Positions 56,332-64,000 of a stretch of DNA of 64,000 bases are shown here, piece after piece. Position 1 is the first letter of the stretch, and each line of letters starts with the position of its first letter. The translations under genes were made by a program, and so were the position numbers. The stretch spans positions 124,001 through 188,000 of the forward strand of contig JAFXSD010000024.1 in NCBI GenBank assembly GCA_017525905.1, given 5' to 3'. Source of the stretch: Elusimicrobiota bacterium. Lineage in GTDB: Bacteria > Elusimicrobiota > Endomicrobiia > Endomicrobiales > Endomicrobiaceae. The notes beneath the pieces were generated by a model, which ran no database searches, was not told where the DNA came from, and saw only the letters and a list, made by a program, of their open reading frames with translations.

Positions 56332-58200
56332 ATGTCTAAGATTATTGGAATTGATTTAGGTACATCGAACTCGGCAGCGGCAGTTATGGAGGGAGGAAAA
56401 GTAACACTTATACCTTCCGCAGAAGGAACAACTTTGGGAGGAAAAGCGTTCCCTTCTTATGTAGCATTTACAAAAGACGGTCAATTGTTGGTTGGTGAAC
56501 CTGCAAGAAGACAGGCAGTAACAAATCCTGAAGGAACAGTTTCCGCATTTAAAAGAAGAATGGGAGAAGATTATAAATACAAAATTAACGGTAAAGAATT
56601 TACTCCTCAACAACTTTCAGGTTTTATTTTACAGAAAATAAAAAAAGACGCGGAAGCATATTTGGGAACAACAGTAGATAAGGCAGTTATTACGGTTCCG
56701 GCATACTTTAACGATCACCAAAGACAAGCAACGAAAGATGCAGGTGCAATTGCAGGTTTGGAAGTTGTAAGACTTGTTAACGAACCTACGGCAGCATCAC
56801 TTGCTTATGGTATAGATAAAGTCGGTAAAGAACAAAAAATATTGGTATTCGATCTCGGCGGCGGAACTTTGGATTGTACAATAATGGAAATGGGATCCGA
56901 GGGAACATTTGAAGTATTGTCTACATCCGGAGATACAAAACTCGGCGGTACCGATATGGATAAAGCTGTTATCGATTATATTGCCGAAACATTTAAAAAA
57001 GAAAACGGTATAGATTTAAGAAACGATAAAATGGCTGTTCAAAGATTGCAGGAAGCTGCAGAAAAAGCAAAAATCGAACTTTCTAACATTCTTGAAACGG
57101 ATATTAATTTACCGTTTATTACAGCAGATGCTACAGGTCCGAAACATTTGGCAATGAAACTTACAAGAGCAACACTTGAAAACTTGGTAGATCCTATAGT
57201 TCAAAGATGTAAAGCATCTATCGACCAGGCAATAAGTGATGCAAAACTTACAAGCGCGGATTTAACAAAAGTTATTCTCGTCGGCGGTCCTACAAGAATG
57301 CCTATAGTTCAAAAATTTGTTGAAAACTATGTAGGTAAGATTGTTGAAAGAGGAATCGACCCGATGGAATGTGTTTCCAACGGTGCAGCAGTTCAAGCAG
57401 CAGTTTTGACCGGAGATGTAAAAGATATTCTTTTACTTGATGTTACACCTTTAACATTAGGTCTTGAAACTTTAGGAAATGTTAGAACACCTATCATTGA
57501 TAGAAATACAACAATTCCTGTAAAGAAATCTCAAGTATTTTCTACTGCACAAGATAATCAGCCCGGAGTAGAAATACATATTTTGCAAGGTGAAAGACCT
57601 ATGGCAAAAGATAATGTTTCGTTGGGAAGATTTACACTTGACGGAATACCACCTGCTCCAAGAGGAGTTCCTCAAATTGAAGTTACATTTGATATCGATG
57701 CAAGCGGTATTTTACATGTATCTGCAAAAGATTTGGGAACGGGTAAAGAGCAATCTATCAAGATTACATCTTCAACAAAACTTTCTAAAGAAGATATAGA
57801 CAAATATGTTAAAGAAGCAGAACAATATGCTGCAGATGATAAAAAGAAAAAAGAAGAAATCGAAGCTAAAAATGAAGCGGATAATTTAGTTTATGCAACA
57901 GAAAAGAGTTTGAAAGAGCATGGTGACAAGATTTCTCAAGACGAAAGATTAAAAATTGAACAAGCTATCAACGATACAAAAGAAGCTATTAAAACGAATG
58001 ATATAACTAAAATTAAAGAAGCTAAAGATAAACTCTCGGATGCTTCACATAAATTAGCGGAAGAAGTTTATAAAGCAGCACAACAACAGCAACAGGCTAA
58101 TGCACAAGGTGCTCAAACAAATGCAGGACAAGCACAACAGGAAGCACCGAAAAACGACGACAATGTAGTTGATGCTGAAGTTGTTGACGATAAAAAATAA
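56332..58200 (+). CDS. dnaK: Chaperone DnaK (Hsp70)
   Basis: 622 residues. ATPase domain with [51 protein letters not shown] and LVGGPTRMP; substrate domain with [16 protein letters not shown]; a C-terminal lid ending in a Gln/Ala-rich tail and [12 protein letters not shown]. Preceded by a strong AGGAGG. The unusual point is what follows: dnaJ is separated from it by a 4.3-kb accessory island. Confidence 0.98.
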   Translation: MSKIIGIDLGTSNSAAAVMEGGKVTLIPSAEGTTLGGKAFPSYVAFTKDGQLLVGEPARRQAVTNPEGTVSAFKRRMGEDYKYKINGKEFTPQQLSGFILQKIKKDAEAYLGTTVDKAVITVPAYFNDHQRQATKDAGAIAGLEVVRLVNEPTAASLAYGIDKVGKEQKILVFDLGGGTLDCTIMEMGSEGTFEVLSTSGDTKLGGTDMDKAVIDYIAETFKKENGIDLRNDKMAVQRLQEAAEKAKIELSNILETDINLPFITADATGPKHLAMKLTRATLENLVDPIVQRCKASIDQAISDAKLTSADLTKVILVGGPTRMPIVQKFVENYVGKIVERGIDPMECVSNGAAVQAAVLTGDVKDILLLDVTPLTLGLETLGNVRTPIIDRNTTIPVKKSQVFSTAQDNQPGVEIHILQGERPMAKDNVSLGRFTLDGIPPAPRGVPQIEVTFDIDASGILHVSAKDLGTGKEQSIKITSSTKLSKEDIDKYVKEAEQYAADDKKKKEEIEAKNEADNLVYATEKSLKEHGDKISQDERLKIEQAINDTKEAIKTNDITKIKEAKDKLSDASHKLAEEVYKAAQQQQQANAQGAQTNAGQAQQEAPKNDDNVVDAEVVDDKK

Positions 58201-58298
58201 CTAATCTTTTGAATTTATGCTTCGTTACACCGCACCTCATTTACTTTTCAATGTAAACTTCGGTGCGGTGTGCCTAGCCTAAAGTTCAAAATCTTTAG
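58201..58298. repeat. Long imperfect inverted repeat after dnaK
   Basis: Three nested stems. The outer arms are 58201-58220 and 58279-58298 (imperfect), the middle is a perfect 10-bp ACACCGCACC (58227-58236)/GGTGCGGTGT (58262-58271), the inner TTTAC/GTAAA (58240-58257). No T-run follows. It may terminate dnaK transcription, or be a MITE/REP-like remnant at the island edge. Confidence 0.7.
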
Positions 58299-58333
58299 TT
58301 ATTTGAAAATATGTAAGATTTTTGAAAAAATAG

Positions 58334-58366
58334 AACTATCAACAGGCAAAATGCCTGTTGGTAGTT
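58334..58366 (+). terminator. Perfect hairpin between dnaK and the island
   Basis: AACTATCAACAGGCA pairs over 15 bp (one U-G) with TGCCTGTTGGTAGTT around the loop AAA. It is followed by TTCGC rather than a long T-run, so termination is likely but not certain. Confidence 0.6.
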
Positions 58367-58455
58367 TCGCAAGTTTAAAAGAATAAGATTTTTAAAGGGT
58401 ATTAAAAAGTATTTTTTAATGATTTTATTTGAAAAATTTAATACGAGGTATACCT

Positions 58456-59373
58456 GTGGCTATATTTGATTTATATTCTAAAAGAGTAAAACAATATAAC
58501 AAAGAAGAAAATGATATTGAAATACCACAAAAATTAAAAACACAGATAATACTTATTTTTGATGAAACTATTAATAATAGATTTCAGAAATATGGTATTT
58601 TTAAAAATGATAAACAAAAAGACTTATATTCTCAAATACATCATATCTTGAAAAAGGAATATGGTGTGTTTAATCTTGGTTCCCAATTTGAAACAGATGA
58701 ACAACAGGTAAAGAAATTTTTATTAAAAGAAAAAATTTCTCTTGAAAATAGTCTTGATATTATAGAACTTTTTTTGAGAGTAATAGATACATGTTATATA
58801 AATGAATATGATGATAAAGAAAAAGAAAAAGCAAAAGAAGCCATTAATGAAATAAATGAAAGATTTAAAGAAAATGGAATAGGATATTTTTATACTAATG
58901 GGGAAATAATAAGAGTCGATTCTACTTATATTCATAATGAAGTCACAAAACCGGCACTAAATTTGTTATCTAATAAAAAATTTGCTGGTGCAAATGACGA
59001 GTATTTAAAGGCACATGAATGTTATAAAAAAGGTGACAATAAAGGATGTATAATAAATTGTTGTAAAGCTTTTGAAAGTGTAATAAAAATAATATGTAAA
59101 CATAAAAAATGGATTTTTGATGATACTAAAGATGCTGCAAAGAAACTGATAAAAATTTTATTAGATAATGATTTTATTCCACAATATTATCAAGAACAAT
59201 TAAGTTCATTGAATAACTTATTTGAAAGTGGAGTTCCTACTATACGGAATAAAATAAGTGGTCATGGACAAGGTGATACTATAAAAACAGTTGATGATCA
59301 TATAGCGAGACTTGCTTTGAATTTAACAAGTGCAAATATGATATTTTTAATTGAACAAAGTGGAATAAAATAA
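58456..59373 (+). CDS. Abortive-infection HEPN protein, STM4504/CBY_0614 type (AbiJ-NTD4 + Abi_C)
   Basis: 305 residues starting at GTG 58456 (GAGG at 58445-58448), which gives the family N-terminus AIFDLYSKRVKQ; the frame also runs back to TTG 58429. The N-terminal half (IEIPQKLKTQIILIFDE, then IHHILKKEYG) matches the AbiJ-NTD4-like region. The C-terminal half has IRVDSTYIHNEVTKPALNLL, FAGANDEYLKAHECY, KAFESVIKIIC and ends in GVPTIRNKISGHGQGD, with R264 and H270 forming the R-x(4-6)-H motif of HEPN RNases. Members of this family are linked to phage defence and toxin-like RNA cleavage. First gene of a three-gene island. Confidence 0.85.
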   Translation: MAIFDLYSKRVKQYNKEENDIEIPQKLKTQIILIFDETINNRFQKYGIFKNDKQKDLYSQIHHILKKEYGVFNLGSQFETDEQQVKKFLLKEKISLENSLDIIELFLRVIDTCYINEYDDKEKEKAKEAINEINERFKENGIGYFYTNGEIIRVDSTYIHNEVTKPALNLLSNKKFAGANDEYLKAHECYKKGDNKGCIINCCKAFESVIKIICKHKKWIFDDTKDAAKKLIKILLDNDFIPQYYQEQLSSLNNLFESGVPTIRNKISGHGQGDTIKTVDDHIARLALNLTSANMIFLIEQSGIK

Positions 59374-59408
59374 AAAGTATTTGTTTTTTTGTTTTTATGG
59401 AGTATTAG

Positions 59409-60419
59409 ATGTTTAATAAGGAAATAGAAGAAATATTAAAGTTAACGGATGAAGATCTTTTTCACGAAAAAGATTATGCTAAAGTTTCTTTAATAGAAAA
59501 AAAAGCAGATGTTGAATATTTAAAAAAGATATTAACTGAAATATCAGAGTTAAATGATATCAAAACTACAGGATACCAAACTATTGCTAGTAGAATAGAT
59601 GAAGTATTTAGAAAGATACAAAATATGTTTGATATCATGAAGAGATACAATGGTACAAATAAAAATAATATTGTATCTCAAGTTAATAGTCTTATAAGCG
59701 AAATACAGAGTAAGTATATAGATGTTTTAGCTTTGATATCATATGAAAAAAGTAAAAAGATAGATACTAAAATTAAGTTAATTCAATTAGAAAATTTACA
59801 AACAATATCGGATGTGGAAGATAAAATTGATTCAAAACTTGAAGAAATAGAAAAGATAAAAAAACAAATTTCAAAATATGAACTAGATGCAAAGAAAAGT
59901 TTAGAAAGTATACAAGATATTGCTAATAAGGTAGGCGTAAGCAAATACTCTACTATTTTTAATAAACAAGCTGATGTCTATAATAAAGCTGCAAGTAAAT
60001 GGTTTTATGGCACAATTATCCTTTTGATGGTTATTATAGTATGTTCTTTTTCTTTATTATTTGGTTGGTTTAATCCTCCAAATGATGCAAGTTGGGGAAT
60101 TATCGTTCAGTTTACAACAGCGAAACTAATAATTTTTTCAGCACTATGTATTGCTATTTCTTGGACAATAAAAACATATAAAGCTAATAAACATAATGAG
60201 GTTTTAAATAAACATAGACAAAATGCACTTGATATTTTTGAAGCTTTTGTTAATGGTACGAGTGATGAACAAACAAAAAATGCTGTATTATTACAAGCGG
60301 TTCAATCTATTTTTGCTCAACAAAATACAGGTTATAACGATAATGAAACTGAAACAGGAAATGCACAAACAAAAATTTTAGAGTTTGTTAGTAGTTCAAT
60401 AAAAAATAGTAAACAATAA
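59409..60419 (+). CDS. Coiled-coil protein with two TM helices, unknown family
   Basis: 336 residues. Residues 1-190 are charged helices and coiled coil (EDKIDSKLEEIEKIKKQISK). Two TM helices follow, GTIILLMVIIVCSFSLLFGW near 200-220 and LIIFSALCIAISWTI near 240, with the short loop FNPPNDASWG between them. The soluble C-terminus has a helix with NKHRQNALDIFEAFVNGTSD. Both long ends would face the same side. I do not recognise the family. It lies 35 bases after the HEPN gene and 14 before the FRG gene, with GGAG before the ATG, so the three form one operon. Confidence 0.8.
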   Translation: MFNKEIEEILKLTDEDLFHEKDYAKVSLIEKKADVEYLKKILTEISELNDIKTTGYQTIASRIDEVFRKIQNMFDIMKRYNGTNKNNIVSQVNSLISEIQSKYIDVLALISYEKSKKIDTKIKLIQLENLQTISDVEDKIDSKLEEIEKIKKQISKYELDAKKSLESIQDIANKVGVSKYSTIFNKQADVYNKAASKWFYGTIILLMVIIVCSFSLLFGWFNPPNDASWGIIVQFTTAKLIIFSALCIAISWTIKTYKANKHNEVLNKHRQNALDIFEAFVNGTSDEQTKNAVLLQAVQSIFAQQNTGYNDNETETGNAQTKILEFVSSSIKNSKQ

Positions 60420-60433
60420 GTGAGATTTATTCA

Positions 60434-62074
60434 ATGAAAAAAAAGAAACAAGATAATGAAATAATAACAATAAATACTATAAAAGATTTTATAAAACAAG
60501 TTCAAAAAATAAAATCTTTGTTAATTGATTATAGATTGTTAAAAATTTTTATGAGAATAATTAAGTGTTTATATAAACATTTGAATATAGATGAAAAATT
60601 GGATTCTATTAATTTAAAAAAAATTGAAAAATTTTATACTTCATTAAAAAATATTAATAGAAAAGATTTTAGGAAATCAATAAAAAGTATTGATAATAAA
60701 TTAAAAGATTATGAAATAGAAAGTTTATATCAATGTTTTATTAAAAAAAATGAAGTAAATGTTTTGGATGTTTTTATTAGTAATATTTGGCAATTTTTAA
60801 CTTCTAAAGCTATAATTCCGTATGAAATAATAGAAATATTAAAAAAATCAAAAAGAAACATTCTAGATGAATTAAAAAACAGAAGAACATATTTAGAAAA
60901 ACTTGAATATTTAAAAGGACTTGAATATTTTAATAACAAAGAATTAAGTTGGCTCAATGTACAAATTACCTTTACAGAAATAATAATAGAATTATATGAA
61001 TATTTAAATAATATAGAAATATATGAAAATTTTAATAAGATAAGGGAAAAGATTAATGATTTAAAGAAAAAAAATAATTTAAAAGAAATAAAGTATTTTA
61101 TGGACAATATTGGTGAAATTTATAATCAGTTAAAAAATGAATATAAATTTGAAATAGTATTTAGAGCTCCAAGTAAAAAATTAAGTAATATAGAAGACGA
61201 AAAGCCAAGTTTATTTAAAAATGAAGATTTAATTGCAAATGAAAGAGTAATTTACAAGGATTTTCTTGCATATAATCCAAATGAATTTGAAAATATGACA
61301 ACTTTTGATATCCTTACTAAAATGAGACATTATGAAGTACCGAATCGGTTATTAGATGTTACATATGATTTATTGTTAGCCTTATTTTTTGCCTGTGGAG
61401 AAGATAATAAAGGATCAAAAACAGTTTTCTTATATACTGTTAAAGAAAAAAATATTAAATATTATGATTCTGATACTATTACTATATTATCTATATTATC
61501 AAAATTAAAATATAAATATAAAAAAAATCTTAAATTGATAGTTGATAATTTAAAAAATAAAAATAACTCACTATATTCCTTTGATGATTATGCAGATTTA
61601 ATTCATAAACTTAGTATAGATAAATCATTAAATATACGCATAAATATATCAAAATATATTTATAAAGTTAACAAAAAAAGGAATGCAAATATAAATAAAA
61701 CATCTAAAGTGTTTAGTAAAGAGGAAATTTTTAATTTTTTTGTTTCTGTTTGTGTTCATGAACTAGATTGGCAACTCAAAAAAGAAATACCTAGTTGGAA
61801 TAGTGATGTTCTAAATTTGGATACTTTTACACAATGTTATTTAGTAAAACCAAAGATGAATAATCCAAGAATTATAGCTCAAAGTGGTGCATTTTTTATT
61901 TATCCCTTTGAAGACACTGATATAGAAACAGCTCTGGTAAAAAAAGAACCTTATAAAATATATAAAATTAATTCAAGAAAAATAAAAGAAGAATTAAATT
62001 TATTGAATATAAAAGAGACAAAATATATACCTGATGATTTAACAGTTTATGCAAAAGAAATAAAAGAAAGATAA
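60434..62074 (+). CDS. FRG-domain protein
   Basis: 546 residues, extremely A-rich coding. The N-terminal 235 residues are lysine-rich helices without a known domain. An FRG domain spans about 240-500: VFRAPS (F243-R244-A245; Gly of the FRG triad replaced by Ala), PSLFKNEDLIANERVIYKDF, KMRHYEVPNRLLDVTYDLLL (297-316), and later NPRIIAQSGAFFIYPFED and YKIYKINSRKIKEEL. FRG proteins occur in phage-defence loci; their biochemical activity is not settled as far as I know. Last gene of the island operon. Confidence 0.85.
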   Translation: MKKKKQDNEIITINTIKDFIKQVQKIKSLLIDYRLLKIFMRIIKCLYKHLNIDEKLDSINLKKIEKFYTSLKNINRKDFRKSIKSIDNKLKDYEIESLYQCFIKKNEVNVLDVFISNIWQFLTSKAIIPYEIIEILKKSKRNILDELKNRRTYLEKLEYLKGLEYFNNKELSWLNVQITFTEIIIELYEYLNNIEIYENFNKIREKINDLKKKNNLKEIKYFMDNIGEIYNQLKNEYKFEIVFRAPSKKLSNIEDEKPSLFKNEDLIANERVIYKDFLAYNPNEFENMTTFDILTKMRHYEVPNRLLDVTYDLLLALFFACGEDNKGSKTVFLYTVKEKNIKYYDSDTITILSILSKLKYKYKKNLKLIVDNLKNKNNSLYSFDDYADLIHKLSIDKSLNIRINISKYIYKVNKKRNANINKTSKVFSKEEIFNFFVSVCVHELDWQLKKEIPSWNSDVLNLDTFTQCYLVKPKMNNPRIIAQSGAFFIYPFEDTDIETALVKKEPYKIYKINSRKIKEELNLLNIKETKYIPDDLTVYAKEIKER

Positions 62075-62081
62075 GGTTAAA

Positions 62082-62141
62082 ATGAAAGAAGATAACAGAG
62101 GAAATTTGTTTTACGATTTAGATGAAAACAAAAAACCTTAG
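62082..62141 (+). other. 19-codon frame, possible gene remnant
   Basis: MKEDNRGNLFYDLDENKKP followed by TAG. It starts seven bases after the FRG stop with AAGG upstream, and its stop lies inside the hairpin at 62136-62177. It could be a short peptide, a truncated N-terminus of a lost gene, or chance. Confidence 0.3.
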
Positions 62142-62177
62142 GGAGTAAACATCGGTACAAGTGATGTGTCCCTAAGG
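62136..62177 (+). terminator. Two-stem hairpin after the FRG gene
   Basis: CCTTAGGGA (62136-62144) pairs perfectly with TCCCTAAGG (62169-62177), and the inner ACATC pairs with GATGT. A CACGAGTAATATAATATAAAAA tail resembles the tail of the repeat at 62251. No T-run. Confidence 0.55.
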
Positions 62178-62250
62178 CACGAGTAATATAATATAAAAAC
62201 GATAAGATGTCAATAGTTCCTAAATTAAAAAAGTTGTTATAAAAATTAAA

Positions 62251-62308
62251 TACAATATAGTCGTTGTTAGCTTACAAAGACTTTTAAGTTTTTAGTTTAG
62301 AACGAGCA
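62251..62308 (+). repeat. Structured repeat copy 1
   Basis: A 58-base unit starting TACAATATAGTCGTT and ending AACGAGCA. The TCGTT and AACGA ends are complementary, so the unit folds as a hairpin. The second copy at 62386 matches at about 80% by eye. Confidence 0.75.
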
Positions 62309-62322
62309 GTATAAAATATAAA

Positions 62323-62366
62323 AAAATTGCGAAGCAATTTTACATTAGTCTTGGCTTTACAAGACT
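62323..62366. repeat. Two hairpins between the structured repeats
   Basis: AAAATTGC-GAA-GCAATTTT (62323-62341), then AGTCTTG-GCTTTA-CAAGACT (62347-62366). With 62136, 62251 and 62386 this makes five hairpins in about 310 bases. Confidence 0.65.
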
Positions 62367-62385
62367 TTGAAATTAAAATATAAAA

Positions 62386-62442
62386 TACAATATAGTCGTT
62401 TTTGGCTATCAAAAACTTTTATATTTTTAGCTGAAACGAGCA
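62386..62442 (+). repeat. Structured repeat copy 2
   Basis: A 57-base unit with the same ends as copy 1. Its stem is longer: TCGTTTTTGGCTA pairs with TAGCTGAAACGA. The rest of the gap up to dnaJ (62443-62557) has no gene and no further strong pairing that I can see; dnaJ has GGAGCAAGGAA before its ATG. Confidence 0.75.
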
Positions 62443-62557
62443 ATTTACTGACTGCGGTGTACAAAGGGAAAAACGAAGTGGCTGGTACATAAAGGAAGTA
62501 AATGCGAAGTTGTAAGCAAAAAAATAAAAGTTGTTTAGCTAAAATAGGAGCAAGGAA

Positions 62558-63691
62558 ATGAAAAAAGATTTTTACGAAGTGCTTGGTGTTCAAAAAGGAG
62601 CATCGGCCGACGAAATAAAAAAAGCATATAGACATTTGGCAATAAAATATCATCCCGACAGAAACCCGGGAAACAAAGAGGCCGAAGAAAAGTTTAAAGA
62701 GATAAACGAAGCTTACGATGTTTTATCCAATCCGCAAAAAAAACAACAATACGATGCTTTCGGACATGAAGGTATGAACGGTATGGGCGGAGCAGGTGCA
62801 GGCGGTTTCGGTAATATGGGAGATATGGGTGATATATTCGGCGATATATTCGGTGATATTTTCGGCGGTGGTAGAGCAGGCAGATCGTCCGGAGGCGGAG
62901 CTCAAAGACAATATGTAAAAGGTGCGGATTTAAGATACGATTTGGATATATCAATGCTTGATGCCATGATGGGTAAAGAAGTTTCTTTGGATGTTACTAA
63001 AAGAGATACTTGCCAAACTTGCGGAGGAACGGGAGCAAAAGCAGGAACAAGTCCGAAAACATGTCCTCAATGTAAAGGCAGAGGCCAGGTTAGAGTAAGT
63101 CAAGGTTTTTTCTCTTTCAGTCAAACTTGTCCGAAATGTCATGGAGAAGGTCAAATTATAGATAATCCTTGTCCGACATGCAGAGGAACAGGAACTGTTA
63201 GAACAAACAAAACAATAAAAGTAAAGATTCCTCAAGGTGTAAATGACGGTAGTACGTTAAGAGTTTCCGGTGCAGGTGATGCAGGACCGAAAGGAGCACA
63301 GCCGGGAGATTTATATGTTGTTATACATTTGAAAAAACAGCCCGGTTTTGTAAGAGAAGGTGATGATTTACATACCGAAATAAGACTTACGTTTGCGCAA
63401 GCTGCATTAGGTTTGGAATATGATGTTCCTGTATTGGACGGTAAAGTTAAAGTTAAAATCGGTTCCGGAACTCAGCCGGGAACAATATTAAGAGTTAGAG
63501 AGCAAGGTTTCCCAAAACTCGGCAGAAGGGGAGTAAGAGGAGATTTGTATGTTAAGGTTAATATAAATGTTCCGAAAAGTTTAAATTCCGAACAGAAAAA
63601 AGCTTTGTTTGAGTTTGCAAAAACTATGGGTGAAGTTCCGAAAGATGCTGTTCAAAAAAATGACAGTTTCTTTAAAAAGTTTTTCAGTTAA
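62558..63691 (+). CDS. dnaJ: Chaperone DnaJ (Hsp40)
   Basis: 377 residues. J domain (1-70) with HPD in [17 protein letters not shown], a Gly/Phe-rich region with repeated [14 protein letters not shown], four zinc repeats [24 protein letters not shown] and CPTCRGTG, and the C-terminal substrate domain ([20 protein letters not shown]). It stimulates DnaK. It is the normal follower of dnaK but here lies beyond the accessory island, so it may need its own promoter in the 62.2-62.5 kb gap. Confidence 0.97.
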   Translation: MKKDFYEVLGVQKGASADEIKKAYRHLAIKYHPDRNPGNKEAEEKFKEINEAYDVLSNPQKKQQYDAFGHEGMNGMGGAGAGGFGNMGDMGDIFGDIFGDIFGGGRAGRSSGGGAQRQYVKGADLRYDLDISMLDAMMGKEVSLDVTKRDTCQTCGGTGAKAGTSPKTCPQCKGRGQVRVSQGFFSFSQTCPKCHGEGQIIDNPCPTCRGTGTVRTNKTIKVKIPQGVNDGSTLRVSGAGDAGPKGAQPGDLYVVIHLKKQPGFVREGDDLHTEIRLTFAQAALGLEYDVPVLDGKVKVKIGSGTQPGTILRVREQGFPKLGRRGVRGDLYVKVNINVPKSLNSEQKKALFEFAKTMGEVPKDAVQKNDSFFKKFFS

Positions 63692-63751
63692 TAGTATTTT
63701 GTTATACAAAATGGTAAAATAATTAAAATCTTATTAATTAAGAGAAAAGAA

Positions 63752-64000
63752 ATGAAAAAAATATTAAGTTTAGCAATTGCATTTTTATTTTGTTTTGAAA
63801 GTTTATCTTACGCGAACTACAGCGGATACAAAGCATATTTGAAAGGATTACTTGCATTAAAAAAGGGAAATCCTGAAGTTGCTATTTCCGAATACGAAAG
63901 AACTTTATCTTATGATCCGGATGCCACGACAGTTTACAAAGATTTGGCACTTGTTTATTTACAACAAGGGGATATCCCGAAAGCATTGGAAAGTGCTAAA
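63752..64000 (+). CDS. Exported TPR protein, N-terminal part
   Basis: 83 residues up to the window edge. A signal peptide (MKKILSLAIAFLFCFESLSYA) is followed by tetratricopeptide-like repeats (LKKGNPEVAISEYERTLSYD and VYLQQGDIPKALESAK). Periplasmic or outer-membrane TPR protein of unknown role; no lipobox Cys at the predicted cut. AGAGAAAAG lies before the ATG. Confidence 0.75.
   Translation, partial: MKKILSLAIAFLFCFESLSYANYSGYKAYLKGLLALKKGNPEVAISEYERTLSYDPDATTVYKDLALVYLQQGDIPKALESAK

Noticed and set aside
62251-62442. The two structured repeats as a CRISPR array
   Set aside because: Only two diverged copies of 57-58 bases, a long spacer made of other hairpins, and no cas genes.

Overview
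The window is a gene-dense, very AT-rich stretch of a Gram-negative bacterial chromosome. Nearly every gene lies on the + strand; the only minus-strand gene is cut by the left edge. LptE, a chain of heptosyltransferase-like (GT9) enzymes, an O-antigen-ligase-like protein, YajC/SecDF, CIRCE/HrcA heat-shock control and mixed Tad/type IV pilus genes point to an LPS-bearing, probably anaerobic, host-associated organism. Elusimicrobiota (Endomicrobia-like) fits, but this is a low-confidence inference from gene content and base composition; there is no rRNA to settle it.

Layout. 1-13.6 kb is a housekeeping run: def-fmt, a ZapB-like/ZapA pair, a probable 6S RNA upstream of the 5-formyl-THF cyclo-ligase gene, rny, xseAB, ispA, dxs, tlyA, leuS, lptE, coaD. 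13.7-18.4 kb holds a pseudopilin with its prepilin peptidase, an O-antigen-ligase-like protein with TPRs, an LPG-synthase-like membrane protein and a GT2 glycosyltransferase. 18.4-30 kb is metabolism: NAD-type isocitrate dehydrogenase, ackA, lysA-dapA-dapB, nadC, rsmE, mtaB, gap-pgk-secG and three tRNAs. 30-35.5 kb is a surface-glycan cassette of four tandem GT9 paralogues and a FkbM-type methyltransferase. 35.5-41 kb is tgt-yajC-secD-secF interleaved with two paralogous HD-domain hydrolases. 41-44.8 kb has an orphan MetH-activation-like protein behind a strong terminator/attenuator, an ABC exporter, tRNA-Glu and serS. 44.8-54.3 kb is one long pilus operon joining Tad genes (TadE, Flp, CpaB, CpaF, TadB, TadC), a UDP-sugar dehydrogenase, PilM/N/O genes and a receiver-only response regulator. 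54.4-63.7 kb is the heat-shock operon hrcA-grpE-dnaK...dnaJ.

The most unusual part is 58.2-62.55 kb, where the dnaK-dnaJ junction is split by an accessory island. It holds a HEPN/Abi_C protein of the STM4504/CBY_0614 type, a coiled-coil two-TM protein and an FRG-domain protein, followed by about 480 bases of dense hairpins including two diverged copies of a roughly 58-base structured repeat. I read it as a candidate anti-phage (abortive infection) module. The two outer families are known; the three-gene combination and the flanking RNA-like repeats look undescribed to me.

Other recurring signals are a set of promoters of the form TTGNNN-N17-TANAAT whose predicted start point falls on or within a few bases of the ATG (leaderless or nearly leaderless mRNAs), a CpaF with a degenerate CpaE/TadZ-like N-terminal extension, and a PilO with a PilP-like C-terminus.
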